Counted from the stretch's first letter, positions 29,300 to 39,116 are shown. The stretch is DNA of 64,000 bases from JBAOHV01 sp037045265 (GCA_037045265.1 JBAOHV010000015.1:1-64000); one strand, 5' to 3'. Made by a program: numbers and translations. The notes: generated by a model not told the origin, from the letters alone.

Positions 29300-30666
29300 T
29301 GGACACCATTGTCGTCCAATGGGGACGACTCGGGGAGGATCTCCCCCCTGCGTTCCCGCCAGCGAGCGACCAGGCGCCCCTCGGCCCCGTTCGCAGTGGG
29401 CTTGAAGTAACGGGCACCGACCAGCTCGTCGGGCAGGTACTGCTGGGCCACCCAGCCCGACGGGTTGTCGTGGGGGTAGCGGTAACCCGCCCCGTGACCC
29501 AGCTGCGATGCTCCCCGGTAGTGGGCGTCACGCAGATGGGCGGGTACCTCTCCCACCGGTCGTCCGCGCACGTCGGCCAGAGCGGCGTCGAGCCCGGCGT
29601 AGGCGGCGGCGGACTTGGGCGCCAACGCCAGGTGCACGGTTGCCTGGGCCAAGTTGATCCTGGCCTCGGGAAGGCCCACGAACTCGACGGCCTGGGCGGC
29701 CGCCGTCGCGACCATCAGAGCGAACGGATCCGCCATGCCGATGTCCTCAGACGCCGCTATCACGAGCCGTCGGGCTATGAAGCGGGCGTCCTCGCCGGCC
29801 TCGAGCATCCGGGCCAGCCAATGGAGTGCGGCGTCGACGTCCGATCCTCGGATGGACTTGATGAAAGCCGATATGACGTCGAAGTGGTCGTCACGCCCGT
29901 AGCGGACCGGCGAGGCACCCAGTGCGCCCTCGGCATCGGCGAGGACCAACCTGACGGGGCCGTGTGCGCCGGGTTCGACCGCTCGCCGTGCCTCGGCGAG
30001 CGCCAGCGCTACCTCGAGGCTGGTCAAGAGGTGACGCCCATCGCCCCCCGCCCGGTCGACCAGGTGGTCGACCGCGTCGGAGTCGGCGACGGCCCCCTCG
30101 GCCTCCAGACCGCGAGCGACGAGCCGGCCCAGGCCATCTGCATCCAGACCGTGCAGCCGGAACAGGGTCGACCTGCTCAACAACGGAGGATTCACCTCGA
30201 AGTAGGGGTTCTCGGTCGTGGCCCCGATGAGGACGACCAGGCCTGTCTCGACAGAGGGCAGCAGTGCATCCTGCTGTGACTTCGTGAAGCGGTGGATCTC
30301 GTCGAGGAAGAGGATCGTGCCGGTACCCCGTGCACCAAGGCGGTGCTGCGCCTCGGCCGTTACCTCGCGGATGTCCTTGACCGTTGCGGTAACAGCCGAG
30401 AGCGGCACGAAGGTCTTCGATGATGCCGCGGCGATCAGTCTGGCGACCGTGGTCTTGCCGGTACCAGGTGGGCCCCAGAGGATGACGGAGCTCAACCGGT
30501 CGGCATCTACGAGCGCCCGCAACGGCTTGCCCGGACCCAGCAGGTGGTCCTGGCCGACGACCTCGTCGAGGCCGCGGGGACGAAGACGATCCGCGAGTGG
30601 CCCGTTGCTGCTCAGGGCGTCATCTGCCGCGGCGCTGAACAGGTCAGAGGCCATCTTGGTCGCCAT
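29296..30666 (-). CDS. rarA: Replication-associated recombination protein A (RarA/MgsA)
   Basis: AAA+ ATPase acting at stalled replication forks. About 456 residues. GLDEVVGQDHLLGPGKPLRA begins the AAA+ region; Walker A is ILWGPPGTGKTTVA, Walker B ILFLDEIHRF, sensor 1 IGATTENP, arginine finger region PPLLSRSTLFRL. The C-terminal half (SAFIKSIRGSDVDAALHWLA, RMLEAGEDARFIARRLVIAA, SEDIGMADP, and GEVPAHLRDAHYRGASQLGH) is the family-specific tetramerisation domain. ATG at 30666 or 30654; both overlap the cinA stop region by 23 or 11 bases. Confidence 0.95.
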   Translation of the reverse strand: MATKMASDLFSAAADDALSSNGPLADRLRPRGLDEVVGQDHLLGPGKPLRALVDADRLSSVILWGPPGTGKTTVARLIAAASSKTFVPLSAVTATVKDIREVTAEAQHRLGARGTGTILFLDEIHRFTKSQQDALLPSVETGLVVLIGATTENPYFEVNPPLLSRSTLFRLHGLDADGLGRLVARGLEAEGAVADSDAVDHLVDRAGGDGRHLLTSLEVALALAEARRAVEPGAHGPVRLVLADAEGALGASPVRYGRDDHFDVISAFIKSIRGSDVDAALHWLARMLEAGEDARFIARRLVIAASEDIGMADPFALMVATAAAQAVEFVGLPEARINLAQATVHLALAPKSAAAYAGLDAALADVRGRPVGEVPAHLRDAHYRGASQLGHGAGYRYPHDNPSGWVAQQYLPDELVGARYFKPTANGAEGRLVARWRERRGEILPESSPLDDNGVQ

Positions 30667-31957
30667 CACCCACCGGGTTGCCACCAAGGCGTCGACGCAG
30701 CAACGCCAGGAGGCTGATCACCGTCAGCTCGCGTACCTGTCGGCGACGACCGGGTAGGTGCACCGTCGTGGACTCGACGAGTCCTCCGGACTCCGGGTCG
30801 CCGATCACCACGGCCAGACAGACCGTTCCCGGTCTCCGACCCTCCTGTTCGGCCGGTCCGGCGACTCCGGTCGCCGCGACTGCCACATCGGTTCCCAGTA
30901 GCCTCCTGACACCTACCGCCATGGCCGCTGCCGCCTGCTCCGTCACCACGAGGCCCTCCGGTACGCCGAGCAGGTCGTGCTTGACGTCCGAGGCGTAGGA
31001 GACCACGGACCCTCGGAAGACGTCGCTGGCTCCGGGCACGTCGCACAACCTGGAGCCGATCATGCCCCCGGTCAGCGACTCGGCCACTCCCAGGGTCATC
31101 CCCCGGGAGCGGAGCTGTTCGAGGACGACCGACTCCATGGTCTCGTCGTCCACACCGAACACGGCCGTTCCGAGAAGGGTCCGCAGGATCTGCTCCTCAG
31201 CGGCGAGGATCGCCGTGACACCCTCGATGCTCTCCGACTTGGCCGTGATGCGAACCTTCAGCCCTTCCACCCCCGACGCGAGGAATGCGATGGTCGCAGC
31301 ACCGCCGCGGTCGAGCTCGTCCAGGCGCGGCGCCAGGATCTCCGCGAGGGCCGACTCGGTTTCACCCCAGGTCCGAAGGGTCCGGCTGGCGATCACGCCG
31401 CCGATTCCGGCGCGCAGCTGGAGATCTGGCAGCACGGTGCCGAGCACCATCTCCTGCATCTCCCAAGGCACTCCCGGAACTGCGTAGATCACCTTCTCGG
31501 CGACACCTTCGATGCCGCTGTCAGGTCCTGGCGTCAGCGGGCAGACCAGTCCGGGGGCCGTGCCGGGCTGCTGCTCGATGAACGCCGCCCCGACGGGGCG
31601 CTGTGCCTGGCGGAGGTTGTTCATGGGCATGCGTCGACCGGACCGGGCGAACATGGCGATGATCCGCTCCGCCATCTCCTCGTCCTCTTCCAGCTCGACG
31701 CCCATGACCTTCGCTATGGCCTCACGCGTGAGGTCGTCCTGGGTCGGGCCGAGGCCACCGGTGCAGATGACGGCGTCGCTGCGTGACAGCGCCAGCTCGA
31801 GCACGTCGGCGATCCTGTCGAGGTTGTCGCCGACTTTCGTCTGGAAGTAGGAGTCCAGCCCGGCAAGGGCAAGCTGCTCCCCCACCCAGGACGAGTTGGT
31901 GTCCAGGATCTGTCCGAGCAGCAGCTCGGTTCCGACGGCAACCACTTCGACTCGCAT
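30644..31957 (-). CDS. cinA: CinA-family nicotinamide-nucleotide amidohydrolase
   Basis: 437 residues. N-terminal MoCF-like domain: VEVVAVGTELLLGQILDTNS, ICTGGLGPTQDDLTREAIAK, then NNLRQAQRPVGAAFIEQQPG and VIYAVPGVPWEMQEM. C-terminal PncC-type NMN deamidase domain: GMTLGVAESLTGGMIGSRLC, SVVSYASDVKHDLLGVPE, ATGVAGPAEQEGRRPGTVCL. In other bacteria the gene recycles NMN or is induced with competence. ATG at 31957 is preferred over 31987 because it starts directly at the first strand. The rarA start overlaps its end. Confidence 0.94.
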   Translation of the reverse strand: MRVEVVAVGTELLLGQILDTNSSWVGEQLALAGLDSYFQTKVGDNLDRIADVLELALSRSDAVICTGGLGPTQDDLTREAIAKVMGVELEEDEEMAERIIAMFARSGRRMPMNNLRQAQRPVGAAFIEQQPGTAPGLVCPLTPGPDSGIEGVAEKVIYAVPGVPWEMQEMVLGTVLPDLQLRAGIGGVIASRTLRTWGETESALAEILAPRLDELDRGGAATIAFLASGVEGLKVRITAKSESIEGVTAILAAEEQILRTLLGTAVFGVDDETMESVVLEQLRSRGMTLGVAESLTGGMIGSRLCDVPGASDVFRGSVVSYASDVKHDLLGVPEGLVVTEQAAAAMAVGVRRLLGTDVAVAATGVAGPAEQEGRRPGTVCLAVVIGDPESGGLVESTTVHLPGRRRQVRELTVISLLALLRRRLGGNPVGDGDQDGL

Positions 31958-32018
31958 CGTCGGCACGCTACCGGCAGACCCCGACAAGGTCCGGCGACTC
32001 CGCTGGGGCAGCCTTGCG

Positions 32019-32633
32019 CTATTCCCGCAACATGCTCGAAGTGGCCTTGGAGCCGGCCGCCACGTACTGAGCAGCCGAGATCCATGCCACCGCGACGCCC
32101 GCCCAGAGGAACGAGTCCCCCAGCCACCTGATGTCGGTGGTGAGCGGGAAGACGACCCACCCCACCGCCCCGAACTGCAGGAACGTCTTGAACTTCGCCA
32201 GTTGTGAGGCCTGGACCGCCAGCCCCCTGCGCCCCCAGTACGACCTGAACGCCGAGATCAACCCCTCCCGTACGGTGATCAGGACCACCGGCAGCCACCA
32301 GAAACGGCCCTGGACGACCATCGCCCACAACCCGCCCAGGGACAGGACCTTGTCAGCCAACGGGTCAAGGAACGCGCCCGATCGCGTCGTGCCCTGTCTG
32401 CGGGCCAGGAAGCCGTCGAGGCTGTCCGTGGTGGTCAGCAGCACCCACAGGACCCAGAGCGGCCAGCTCGCTTCCTGACGGATGATCATCCAGAAGGCGA
32501 CGGGCGCCACCACCAGTCTGGCGACGGTGACCACGTTCGCCGGAGTCAAGAGCGCCGACGGACCGAACGACGTCGATCCGGACGCCCCCGCCGAGGAGTC
32601 CTCGCCCTCCACCGGCGCCTCGGGCGGGTTCAT
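32019..32633 (-). CDS. pgsA: CDP-diacylglycerol-glycerol-3-phosphate 3-phosphatidyltransferase
   Basis: Integral membrane enzyme of phosphatidylglycerol synthesis. 204 residues with about five hydrophobic segments (ANVVTVARLVVAPVAFWMI at 30-50 first). The CDP-alcohol motif reads TDSLDGFLARRQGTTRSGAF then LDPLADK, i.e. DxxDGxxAR...G...D...D is complete. The first 28 residues are a hydrophilic Ser/Gly-rich extension. ATG at 32633 overlaps the rimO stop by four bases; rimO-pgsA-cinA is a standard actinobacterial order. Could be another CDP-alcohol phosphotransferase, but context favours PgsA. Confidence 0.92.
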   Translation of the reverse strand: MNPPEAPVEGEDSSAGASGSTSFGPSALLTPANVVTVARLVVAPVAFWMIIRQEASWPLWVLWVLLTTTDSLDGFLARRQGTTRSGAFLDPLADKVLSLGGLWAMVVQGRFWWLPVVLITVREGLISAFRSYWGRRGLAVQASQLAKFKTFLQFGAVGWVVFPLTTDIRWLGDSFLWAGVAVAWISAAQYVAAGSKATSSMLRE

Positions 32634-33913
32634 CCAGGATCCGCGACGAGCTCGGCATGCAGGTCGGGGCCCTCCGCGCCGGTTATCCGCACCTGCTGCA
32701 TGGAGCCCACCTCGAGGTGCTCCGGGACCCAGATCACCCCGTCGATCTCCGGGGCCTCGCGGTGTGAGCGGGCCAGGCCCGGCTCGTCCACCAGGACCGT
32801 GGTCACCGTGCCGATCAGCTCATCGCGACGCGCGGCGCTTATCGGATCGGCGAGCTCACGCAGCTCTGCGAGACGCTCGTCCACCAGAGCCGGGTCGACA
32901 GCTCCGTCGAGCGAAGCGGCGTGGGTGCCGTCCTCACGCGAGTAGGAGAAGAAGCCGCACCAGTCCAGGTCGGCCCCCTCCACGAAGCGGAGCAGCTCGT
33001 CGTGATCGCCCTCGGTCTCACCCGGGTAGCCGACGATGAAGTTGGAGCGGAACGCTGCGTCGGGACGCAGCGACCGGATCTGGGCGATGCGCTCCAGGTA
33101 CCTGTCCCCGTTGCCCCACCTCCGCATGCGGCGCACCAGCGGCGACGAGACGTGCTGCAACGAGAGGTCGAAGTACGGCACAGGCCCGGCACACATCAGC
33201 TCGATCAGCTCGTCGGTGAGCTCCGAGGGGTAGAGGTAGAGAAGACGGACCCAGTCGACCCTCTTGGACACCGCCCGCACCAGGGGGACAATTGACCGCT
33301 CCCCTTCACCCGCATCGCGCCCGTAAGCGGCCAGGTCCTGTGCGACCAGCACGATTTCGCGCACGTCGAGCTGGTCGACCTCATCGAGGATAGAAGGCAA
33401 TGGGCGCGACACCTGCGGCCCTCTGAACGACGGGATGGCGCAGAAGCCGCAGGCCTTGTCACAGCCCTCGGCCACCTTGACATAGGCCCACGGGCGTTCC
33501 GAGCGTGGTCTGGGGAGGTTGAGCAGGTCCAGCTCGGGCACCCTCTCGGCCCGGACGTCCAGACTGGTTCGGGCCGTCGGCTTGGCCCCCAGCGTCACGG
33601 GTTGACCGAAGCCGGCGACCTGGTCCACCTCGGGCAGCGCGCTGGCGAGCTCGGCGCCGTACCGCTCTGCCATGCAGCCGGTGACCACGAGCCGAGACCC
33701 CTCGGAGCGCGTCTCGTCGAGCGACAGGATCGTCGCAATCGATTCCTCGCGCGCGTCCTCGATGAATGCACAGGTGTTGACGACGACCAGGTCAGCTTCT
33801 TCGGCGGACTCGGCCTGAACCATGCCGTCGGCCAACATCGTGCCGGTCAGCTTCTCGGAATCGACCTGGTTCTTGGGGCAGCCGAGAGTCTCAACCCAGT
33901 AGGTGCGGGGCAC
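32630..33913 (-). CDS. rimO: Ribosomal protein S12 methylthiotransferase RimO
   Basis: Radical-SAM enzyme that adds a methylthio group to an Asp of S12. 427 residues. UPF0004 domain: YWVETLGCPKNQVDSEKL, VVNTCAFIEDAREESI and VVTGCMAERYG carry three Cys of the second cluster. The radical-SAM cluster is in KVAEGCDKACGFCAIPSFRG (CxxxCxxC). C-terminal TRAM domain from about residue 365. FDLSLQHVSSPLVRRMRRWG has the LQH motif. RimO and MiaB differ mainly by length and context; the neighbour pgsA favours RimO. Confidence 0.93.
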   Translation of the reverse strand: MPRTYWVETLGCPKNQVDSEKLTGTMLADGMVQAESAEEADLVVVNTCAFIEDAREESIATILSLDETRSEGSRLVVTGCMAERYGAELASALPEVDQVAGFGQPVTLGAKPTARTSLDVRAERVPELDLLNLPRPRSERPWAYVKVAEGCDKACGFCAIPSFRGPQVSRPLPSILDEVDQLDVREIVLVAQDLAAYGRDAGEGERSIVPLVRAVSKRVDWVRLLYLYPSELTDELIELMCAGPVPYFDLSLQHVSSPLVRRMRRWGNGDRYLERIAQIRSLRPDAAFRSNFIVGYPGETEGDHDELLRFVEGADLDWCGFFSYSREDGTHAASLDGAVDPALVDERLAELRELADPISAARRDELIGTVTTVLVDEPGLARSHREAPEIDGVIWVPEHLEVGSMQQVRITGAEGPDLHAELVADPG

Positions 33914-33948
33914 GATCGAGGGAGTCTAGGGCCCGCGACCGACAGCTG

Positions 33949-34884
33949 TCAGCGACCGTGGGCCAGTTCCAGCCCCGGGACCGGCCAGTCGAACGCGAGC
34001 AGGCGACCTGTGCCCGATGCGGTCACGTACGCGGTCCGTAGGCCGGCACCGCCGAATGCGATGTTGGTGACGAGCAGGTCGTCGACGGGGAGATGCTGCA
34101 CGGCTGAGCCGTCCGCGCTGATCACGGTCACTCCCCCGTTCGCGAGGGTGCCGACGCATACGTTGCCAGCGCTGTCGACGGCCAGCGAGTCGAGCAGCTG
34201 CAGCCCGGCCAGCCCGGCGAGCAGTTCACCGTGTGGAGCGAGCAGACCACTCCCGACCGCCACACCCGGCTCGGGAACGTCCCATGCGTACACCCGCCCG
34301 GTGTGGGTCTCTGCCACGTAGAGGCGGTCGCCCGCGGGCGAGAGGCCCACACCGTTGGGCGCGTCGAGTGGATGCAGCACCTCGGTGACAGATCTTCCGT
34401 CGGCTGTCGCGTAGAACACCCCGGTCCGGTCCGAGCTGCGATCCATGCGTACGCCGTGGTCGGTGAACCAGAAGCCTCCGTGTGCGTCGAAGACGAGGTC
34501 GTTCGGCGCCCGCAGTCGGCGGCCATCACACTCGGTGTAGACGGTCTCGACCTCACCCGTGTCCAGGTCCACCCGCTGGATCGAACCACCGGTCCACTCC
34601 GGGGGCACTCCACCGGGGACCATCATCTCGCCCACCTCGAGGTACTCGAAGCAGCCGCCGTTGTTGGTGATCCATACCTTGCCATCGGGCCCGATCGCTG
34701 ATCCGTTGGGCCCACCGCCGCAATCGGCGACGACGCCAACGGTTCCGTCCGCATAGACCCGACTCAGTGTCCCGCGGGCGATCTCGACGACGAGCACGGA
34801 GCCGTCGGCCAGTGGCGTCGGCCCTTCGGGGAAGCGGAGTCCTGTCGCTACGGTGCGGTAGACGCCGGGCAGGTCGATGGCCAT
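33949..34884 (-). CDS. SMP-30/gluconolactonase-family protein
   Basis: 311 residues, cytoplasmic six-bladed beta-propeller by homology of its repeats: LRFPEGPTPLADGSVLVVEI, GPNGSAIGPDGKVWITNNGG, APNDLVFDAHGGFWFTDHG, and APNGVGLSPAGDRLYVAETH. The calcium/zinc ligands typical of the family are a Glu in FPEGP, Asn in PNDL and PNG, and an Asp in the last blade; a clear final ligand is not certain. Likely a lactonase acting on a sugar lactone or related ester; the substrate cannot be told. It is inserted between rimO and ftsK without a pathway partner nearby. Confidence 0.82.
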   Translation of the reverse strand: MAIDLPGVYRTVATGLRFPEGPTPLADGSVLVVEIARGTLSRVYADGTVGVVADCGGGPNGSAIGPDGKVWITNNGGCFEYLEVGEMMVPGGVPPEWTGGSIQRVDLDTGEVETVYTECDGRRLRAPNDLVFDAHGGFWFTDHGVRMDRSSDRTGVFYATADGRSVTEVLHPLDAPNGVGLSPAGDRLYVAETHTGRVYAWDVPEPGVAVGSGLLAPHGELLAGLAGLQLLDSLAVDSAGNVCVGTLANGGVTVISADGSAVQHLPVDDLLVTNIAFGGAGLRTAYVTASGTGRLLAFDWPVPGLELAHGR

Positions 34885-34918
34885 CGGCGCAGCGTACCCA
34901 GACCGCTCGCAGAGTGGA

Positions 34919-37393
34919 TCAGATCTCGCCCGCCTCGATCATGTTGTCGAGCTCTTCGGGGGTCATCAGAACGGTCCGGGCCTTGGAACCCTCGGACGGG
35001 CCGACCACGCCGCGTTCCTCCAACAGGTCCATCAGGCGACCTGCCCGGGCGAAGCCGACCTTGAGCTTGCGCTGGAGCATCGATGTCGAGCCCACACCGC
35101 TACGCACGACGAGCTCCATGGACTGCACTAGCAGGTCGTCGTCCTCGGAGCCTGCACCAGCGCCGCCGCCCAGGCCGCCACCACCGACGACCTCTTCGTC
35201 CGCGACCCCTTCCACATAGTGCTCCTCGGGTGCAGTGGTCTGCTTGCGCCAGGCGCCCACCACCGCCGCGACCTCGGATTCCTCGACCCAGGAGCCCTGT
35301 ATGCGCTGGGGTGCCGACGTTCCGGGCCCCAGCAGCAGCATGTCGCCGCGCCCCACCAGTCGTTCGGCGCCGAGCTGATCGAGGATCACCTTGGAGTCCA
35401 TCGCCGATGCGACGGCGAACGCCAACCGGGCGGGGATGTTCGCCTTGATCACGCCGGTTATGACGTTCACCGAGGGGCGCTGTGTCGCGATGACCAGGTG
35501 GATCCCGACGGCACGGGCCTTGGCCGCGATACGCGTGATCGACTCCTCGACATCGCGCGAGGCGACCATCATCAGGTCCGCGAGCTCGTCGACCACGACG
35601 AGGATGAACGGCAGACGGTGAAACTCGCGCTCCTCGCCGAGTTGGGTCTGCAGGTCGCCACGGTCATACGCGGCGTTGTAGCCACCGATGTCGCGCACAC
35701 CCACCTCGGAGAGCAGGTCGTAGCGACGCTCCATCTCCTTGACCGCCCAGTTGAGCGCGTTCGCCGCCTTCTTGGGGTTGGTCACCACCTGGGTCAGCAG
35801 GTGGGGGATCTTGTTGTACTGGGTCAGCTCGACCTGCTTCGGGTCGATCAGGATCATCCGGACCTGGTCCGGGGTCGAGCGCATGAGCAGCGACGTGATG
35901 ATCGAGTTGATGCACGATGACTTGCCGGCGCCGGTCTGACCGGCGATCAGCAGGTGCGGCATGGTCGCCAGGTTCATCAGCACCGACGTACCCGAGATGT
36001 CGCGGCCGACACCCACCTCCAGCGGGTGGGTGGCACGGTGGGCCTCCTCGGAGTTGAGGATGTCGCCAAGAGCGACGGTCTGACGGTCCTCGTTGGGCAC
36101 CTCGACGCCGATCGCCTGGCGACCCGGAATCGGCGCGAGGATCCGCACGTCCGGGGAGGCCATGGCGTACGCGATGTCCTTGTGGAGGCTGGTGATACGC
36201 GCGACCTTGACGCCGACACCTAGCTCCAGCTCGTAGCGGGTGACCGTGGGACCGACGACCATGCCGACGAGACGAGTCTCGACTCCGTGCTCGGCCAGCG
36301 CTCCTTCGAGAACCCGGCCACGGGCCTCGACGGCCTTCGTGTCCACGCTTCGCTTGCCCGAGACCGACAGCAGCTTGGTGGGAGGTAGGCGCCACTTGGA
36401 GCTGTCGGCACCCGGACCCAACCCGATCTCCAGCTGTTTCGATCCCGTCGGGTCGAACGGTTCCGGATCGGCGACCACTAGCGAAGGACCAGGCGAGGCC
36501 TCCGGCTCCTTCTTCTTGCGGGTGCGCTTCGGCTTGGGCGGCCCATCTGCGTCCTGGTCGTAGAGGGCTGTGGGTTCGGAGTCGACCCCTGCCGTTGCGG
36601 ACGCGTCGACGGCCTCTCCCAGGTTGAACAGGTCGGAGAACCAGTTGCCGAGAGCGCTGAAGACCGGGCTCGTCAGACGGACGACCTTCCGCCACATCTG
36701 TCGGAGGGAGAGCCCGCTGACCAGGCTGACCGACACGACACCGAGCATGACCAGCACAGCCAGTGCGCCCCAGCGGCCGAGAACGACCGCAGCTGCTCCC
36801 GGCACAGCGCCCAGGAAACCGCCTCCGGGCGCATAGGCGTCCATACCGTGCTCGGTGACGGTCCGGCCGTCGGCCAGGAGCAGATCGAGGATCCCTGCGA
36901 CGACGAGGATGCCGAGCACGGCCCCCACTCCGACGAGTGCGGGGCTCCGTCGCCGGATCACGACATCGGGTTCGTCAGCGGTCAGGTCGATGCCATGGTC
37001 GCGTGGTCCCCGGATGAGCAGCACTCCCACCACGACGAGGAGCGGGGCGACGATCACGGCGAGCCGGCCGACCAGGGCGCTCACGAACGAGCCCAGCGCG
37101 TCGCCGACAGGACCGGCAGTGTCGGTGTAGATGCTGACTCCGACCAGAACAGCCGCGATCAGGACCGCCACACCCCATAGGTCGTGACCGTGTCCGTCGA
37201 CGAGTTGGTGCAGGACCGACCTGGACTGGTTCTCCGGCTTGGACGGGGTCTTGGACGCCGGCGCTCGTCTGGAGGACGAGGTCCGTCCAGCGCTCGACGA
37301 GCGCGAAGAAGCCGTCCGACCCTTGGACCGGGACTTGTTGGGTCGACTGCTGCTCGACCGACTGCTGGTGGAGGTGCGCGTTCGGGTTGCCAC
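34919..37393 (-). CDS. ftsK: DNA translocase FtsK/SpoIIIE
   Basis: Pumps DNA through the division septum. 824 residues. Ser/Arg/Lys-rich basic N-terminus (1-55), about four membrane helices (about 75-235, e.g. LWGVAVLIAAVLVGVSIY, GILVVAGILDLLLADG), a linker, then the motor: GVKVARITSLHKDIAYAMAS, Walker A LLIAGQTGAGKSSCINSII (about residue 484), Walker B FILVVVDELADLMM, ITGVIKANIPARLAFAVASA. C-terminal gamma winged helix from about 750 (LVVRSGVGSTSMLQRKLKVG, LEERGVVGPSEGSKARTVLM), which reads polar DNA sequences. Start is GTG at 37393. Order rnj-ftsK is typical for Actinobacteria. Confidence 0.96.
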   Translation of the reverse strand: MATRTRTSTSSRSSSSRPNKSRSKGRTASSRSSSAGRTSSSRRAPASKTPSKPENQSRSVLHQLVDGHGHDLWGVAVLIAAVLVGVSIYTDTAGPVGDALGSFVSALVGRLAVIVAPLLVVVGVLLIRGPRDHGIDLTADEPDVVIRRRSPALVGVGAVLGILVVAGILDLLLADGRTVTEHGMDAYAPGGGFLGAVPGAAAVVLGRWGALAVLVMLGVVSVSLVSGLSLRQMWRKVVRLTSPVFSALGNWFSDLFNLGEAVDASATAGVDSEPTALYDQDADGPPKPKRTRKKKEPEASPGPSLVVADPEPFDPTGSKQLEIGLGPGADSSKWRLPPTKLLSVSGKRSVDTKAVEARGRVLEGALAEHGVETRLVGMVVGPTVTRYELELGVGVKVARITSLHKDIAYAMASPDVRILAPIPGRQAIGVEVPNEDRQTVALGDILNSEEAHRATHPLEVGVGRDISGTSVLMNLATMPHLLIAGQTGAGKSSCINSIITSLLMRSTPDQVRMILIDPKQVELTQYNKIPHLLTQVVTNPKKAANALNWAVKEMERRYDLLSEVGVRDIGGYNAAYDRGDLQTQLGEEREFHRLPFILVVVDELADLMMVASRDVEESITRIAAKARAVGIHLVIATQRPSVNVITGVIKANIPARLAFAVASAMDSKVILDQLGAERLVGRGDMLLLGPGTSAPQRIQGSWVEESEVAAVVGAWRKQTTAPEEHYVEGVADEEVVGGGGLGGGAGAGSEDDDLLVQSMELVVRSGVGSTSMLQRKLKVGFARAGRLMDLLEERGVVGPSEGSKARTVLMTPEELDNMIEAGEI

Positions 37394-37457
37394 GACGAGC
37401 TACACGGTACTCAGCCGCGCTGACAGTGTCGCGGCAACCGGTGGTGCACCGGCCGGA

Positions 37458-39116
37458 TCAGGCCTCCATCACGACCGGCACGATCATCGGCCGGCGACGC
37501 GTGCGGTCCGAGACGAGGCCGCCGGCGGCACGGCGAACCGCCCGTTCTATGCCGGGCACCTCTGCGCCGTCGGCAAGGGCCTTCTCCGCCGCGGTGCGCA
37601 CACGCTTCGCCAGTTCGGCGAGAAGCTCGCCGGCCTCGGCCTCGTGGATCCAGCCCCGGCTCACGATCTCCGGGCCCGACACGACCTGCTTGGCCGACCT
37701 GTCGACACAGACGATCGCGGCGACGACCCCGTCATCGGCAAGGATCCTGCGGTCCCGCAGGACGCCATGACCGATGTCACCGACGGTGCCATGCACGTAG
37801 ACGTACTCCGATGGCACCCGGCCGACTGCGCGCAGGCCGGCGTCATCGAGGACGAGCCGATCGCCGTCCTCGGCCAACAACACGCGTTCGGTGTCCATGC
37901 CCATCGTCGTGGCTATGCGCGTGTGCGCGACGAGGTGGTGGTACTCGCCGTGCACCGGCACGAACCACTCGGGCTTGGCGATCGAGTGGTAGAGCTTCAG
38001 CTCCTCGGCCTTGGCGTGGCCGGTGGCGTGCACATCGGAGAGGCCCGAGTGGATCACCTCGGCACCGAGGCGGAACAGGTTGTCGATCACCTTGGTGACA
38101 GCGTGCTCGTTCCCCGGGATCGGGTGCGACGAGAAGATGACCGTGTCGTCCGGGGTGACCTTGAGCCAGCGGTTCTCGTTGGCTGCGAGCAACGTGAGCG
38201 CCGACATGGGTTCACCCTGCGAGCCGGTGCACAGCACCAGCACCTCACCGGGCGAGTACCTGTCGACCTCTTCGATGTCGATCAGGGCAGAGTCGGAGAT
38301 GCTCAGCAGGCCCATCTCGCGCGCCATCGTGATGTTGCGCTTCATGGAGCGACCCAGCGGTGCGACCTTGCGACCGAAGGACGTGGCTGCGTCGGCCAGT
38401 TGCTGGATCCTGTGGACGTGGCTCGCGAAGCACGCTGTGATGACCCGGCGACCCTCCTGCTCGTGCATCAGGTTGTAGAGGACCTTGCCCACAGTGGTCT
38501 CGGAACGGGCGTGACCCGGCTGGTCGGCGTTGGTGGAATCGGCGAGCAGGAGGCGGATGCCGCCTCCGTCGGCCAGCGCACCGATGCGCGACAGATCGGT
38601 CAGCCGGCCGTCGACCGGCGTCAGGTCGATCTTGAAGTCGCCCGTGTGCACGATCGTGCCCTGCGGCGTGTGGAACGCTGTCGCCATCCCCTGTGGCACC
38701 GAATGCGTCGCGGGGATGAACTCGACCTCGAACGGGCCGATCTCCCACAGCTCTCCGTCGGCGACCACGTTGAGATGGGTTCGCCCCAGCAGTCCGGCCT
38801 CCTCGATCCGGCCACGCGCCAGCCCCAGGGTGAGGTCGCTACCGAACAGCGGAAAGCTGGCATGGCGCAGGAGGTAGGACAGCGCACCGATGTGGTCCTC
38901 GTGGCCGTGGGTGAGCACGCACCCGACGATGTCGTCCGCGCGGTCCATCAGGAACGAGAAGTCCGGCAGCACCAGGTCGACGCCCAGCATGTCGGTGTCA
39001 GGGAACATCAGTCCGCAGTCGATCAGCAGCAGCGACTCCTCGATCTCGAGCACGGCGCAGTTCCGCCCGATCTCACCGAGACCGCCGAGGAACGTGATGT
39101 GGACCGGCGCAGCCAT
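37458..39116 (-). CDS. rnj: Ribonuclease J
   Basis: Endo- and 5'-exoribonuclease of the metallo-beta-lactamase/beta-CASP type. 552 residues. VHITFLGGLGEIGRNCAVLE begins the fold; zinc ligands in VLTHGHEDHIGALSYLLRHA (HxHxDH), FIPATHSVPQGMATAFHT, VHTGDFKID, and in the beta-CASP part LLADSTNADQPGH; RVITACFASHVHRIQQL, LVLCTGSQGEPMSALT, and DVHATGHAKAEELK follow. C-terminal part from about 450 completes the enzyme. Intact. ATG at 39116 overlaps the dapA stop (TGATG). Confidence 0.95.
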   Translation of the reverse strand: MAAPVHITFLGGLGEIGRNCAVLEIEESLLLIDCGLMFPDTDMLGVDLVLPDFSFLMDRADDIVGCVLTHGHEDHIGALSYLLRHASFPLFGSDLTLGLARGRIEEAGLLGRTHLNVVADGELWEIGPFEVEFIPATHSVPQGMATAFHTPQGTIVHTGDFKIDLTPVDGRLTDLSRIGALADGGGIRLLLADSTNADQPGHARSETTVGKVLYNLMHEQEGRRVITACFASHVHRIQQLADAATSFGRKVAPLGRSMKRNITMAREMGLLSISDSALIDIEEVDRYSPGEVLVLCTGSQGEPMSALTLLAANENRWLKVTPDDTVIFSSHPIPGNEHAVTKVIDNLFRLGAEVIHSGLSDVHATGHAKAEELKLYHSIAKPEWFVPVHGEYHHLVAHTRIATTMGMDTERVLLAEDGDRLVLDDAGLRAVGRVPSEYVYVHGTVGDIGHGVLRDRRILADDGVVAAIVCVDRSAKQVVSGPEIVSRGWIHEAEAGELLAELAKRVRTAAEKALADGAEVPGIERAVRRAAGGLVSDRTRRRPMIVPVVMEA

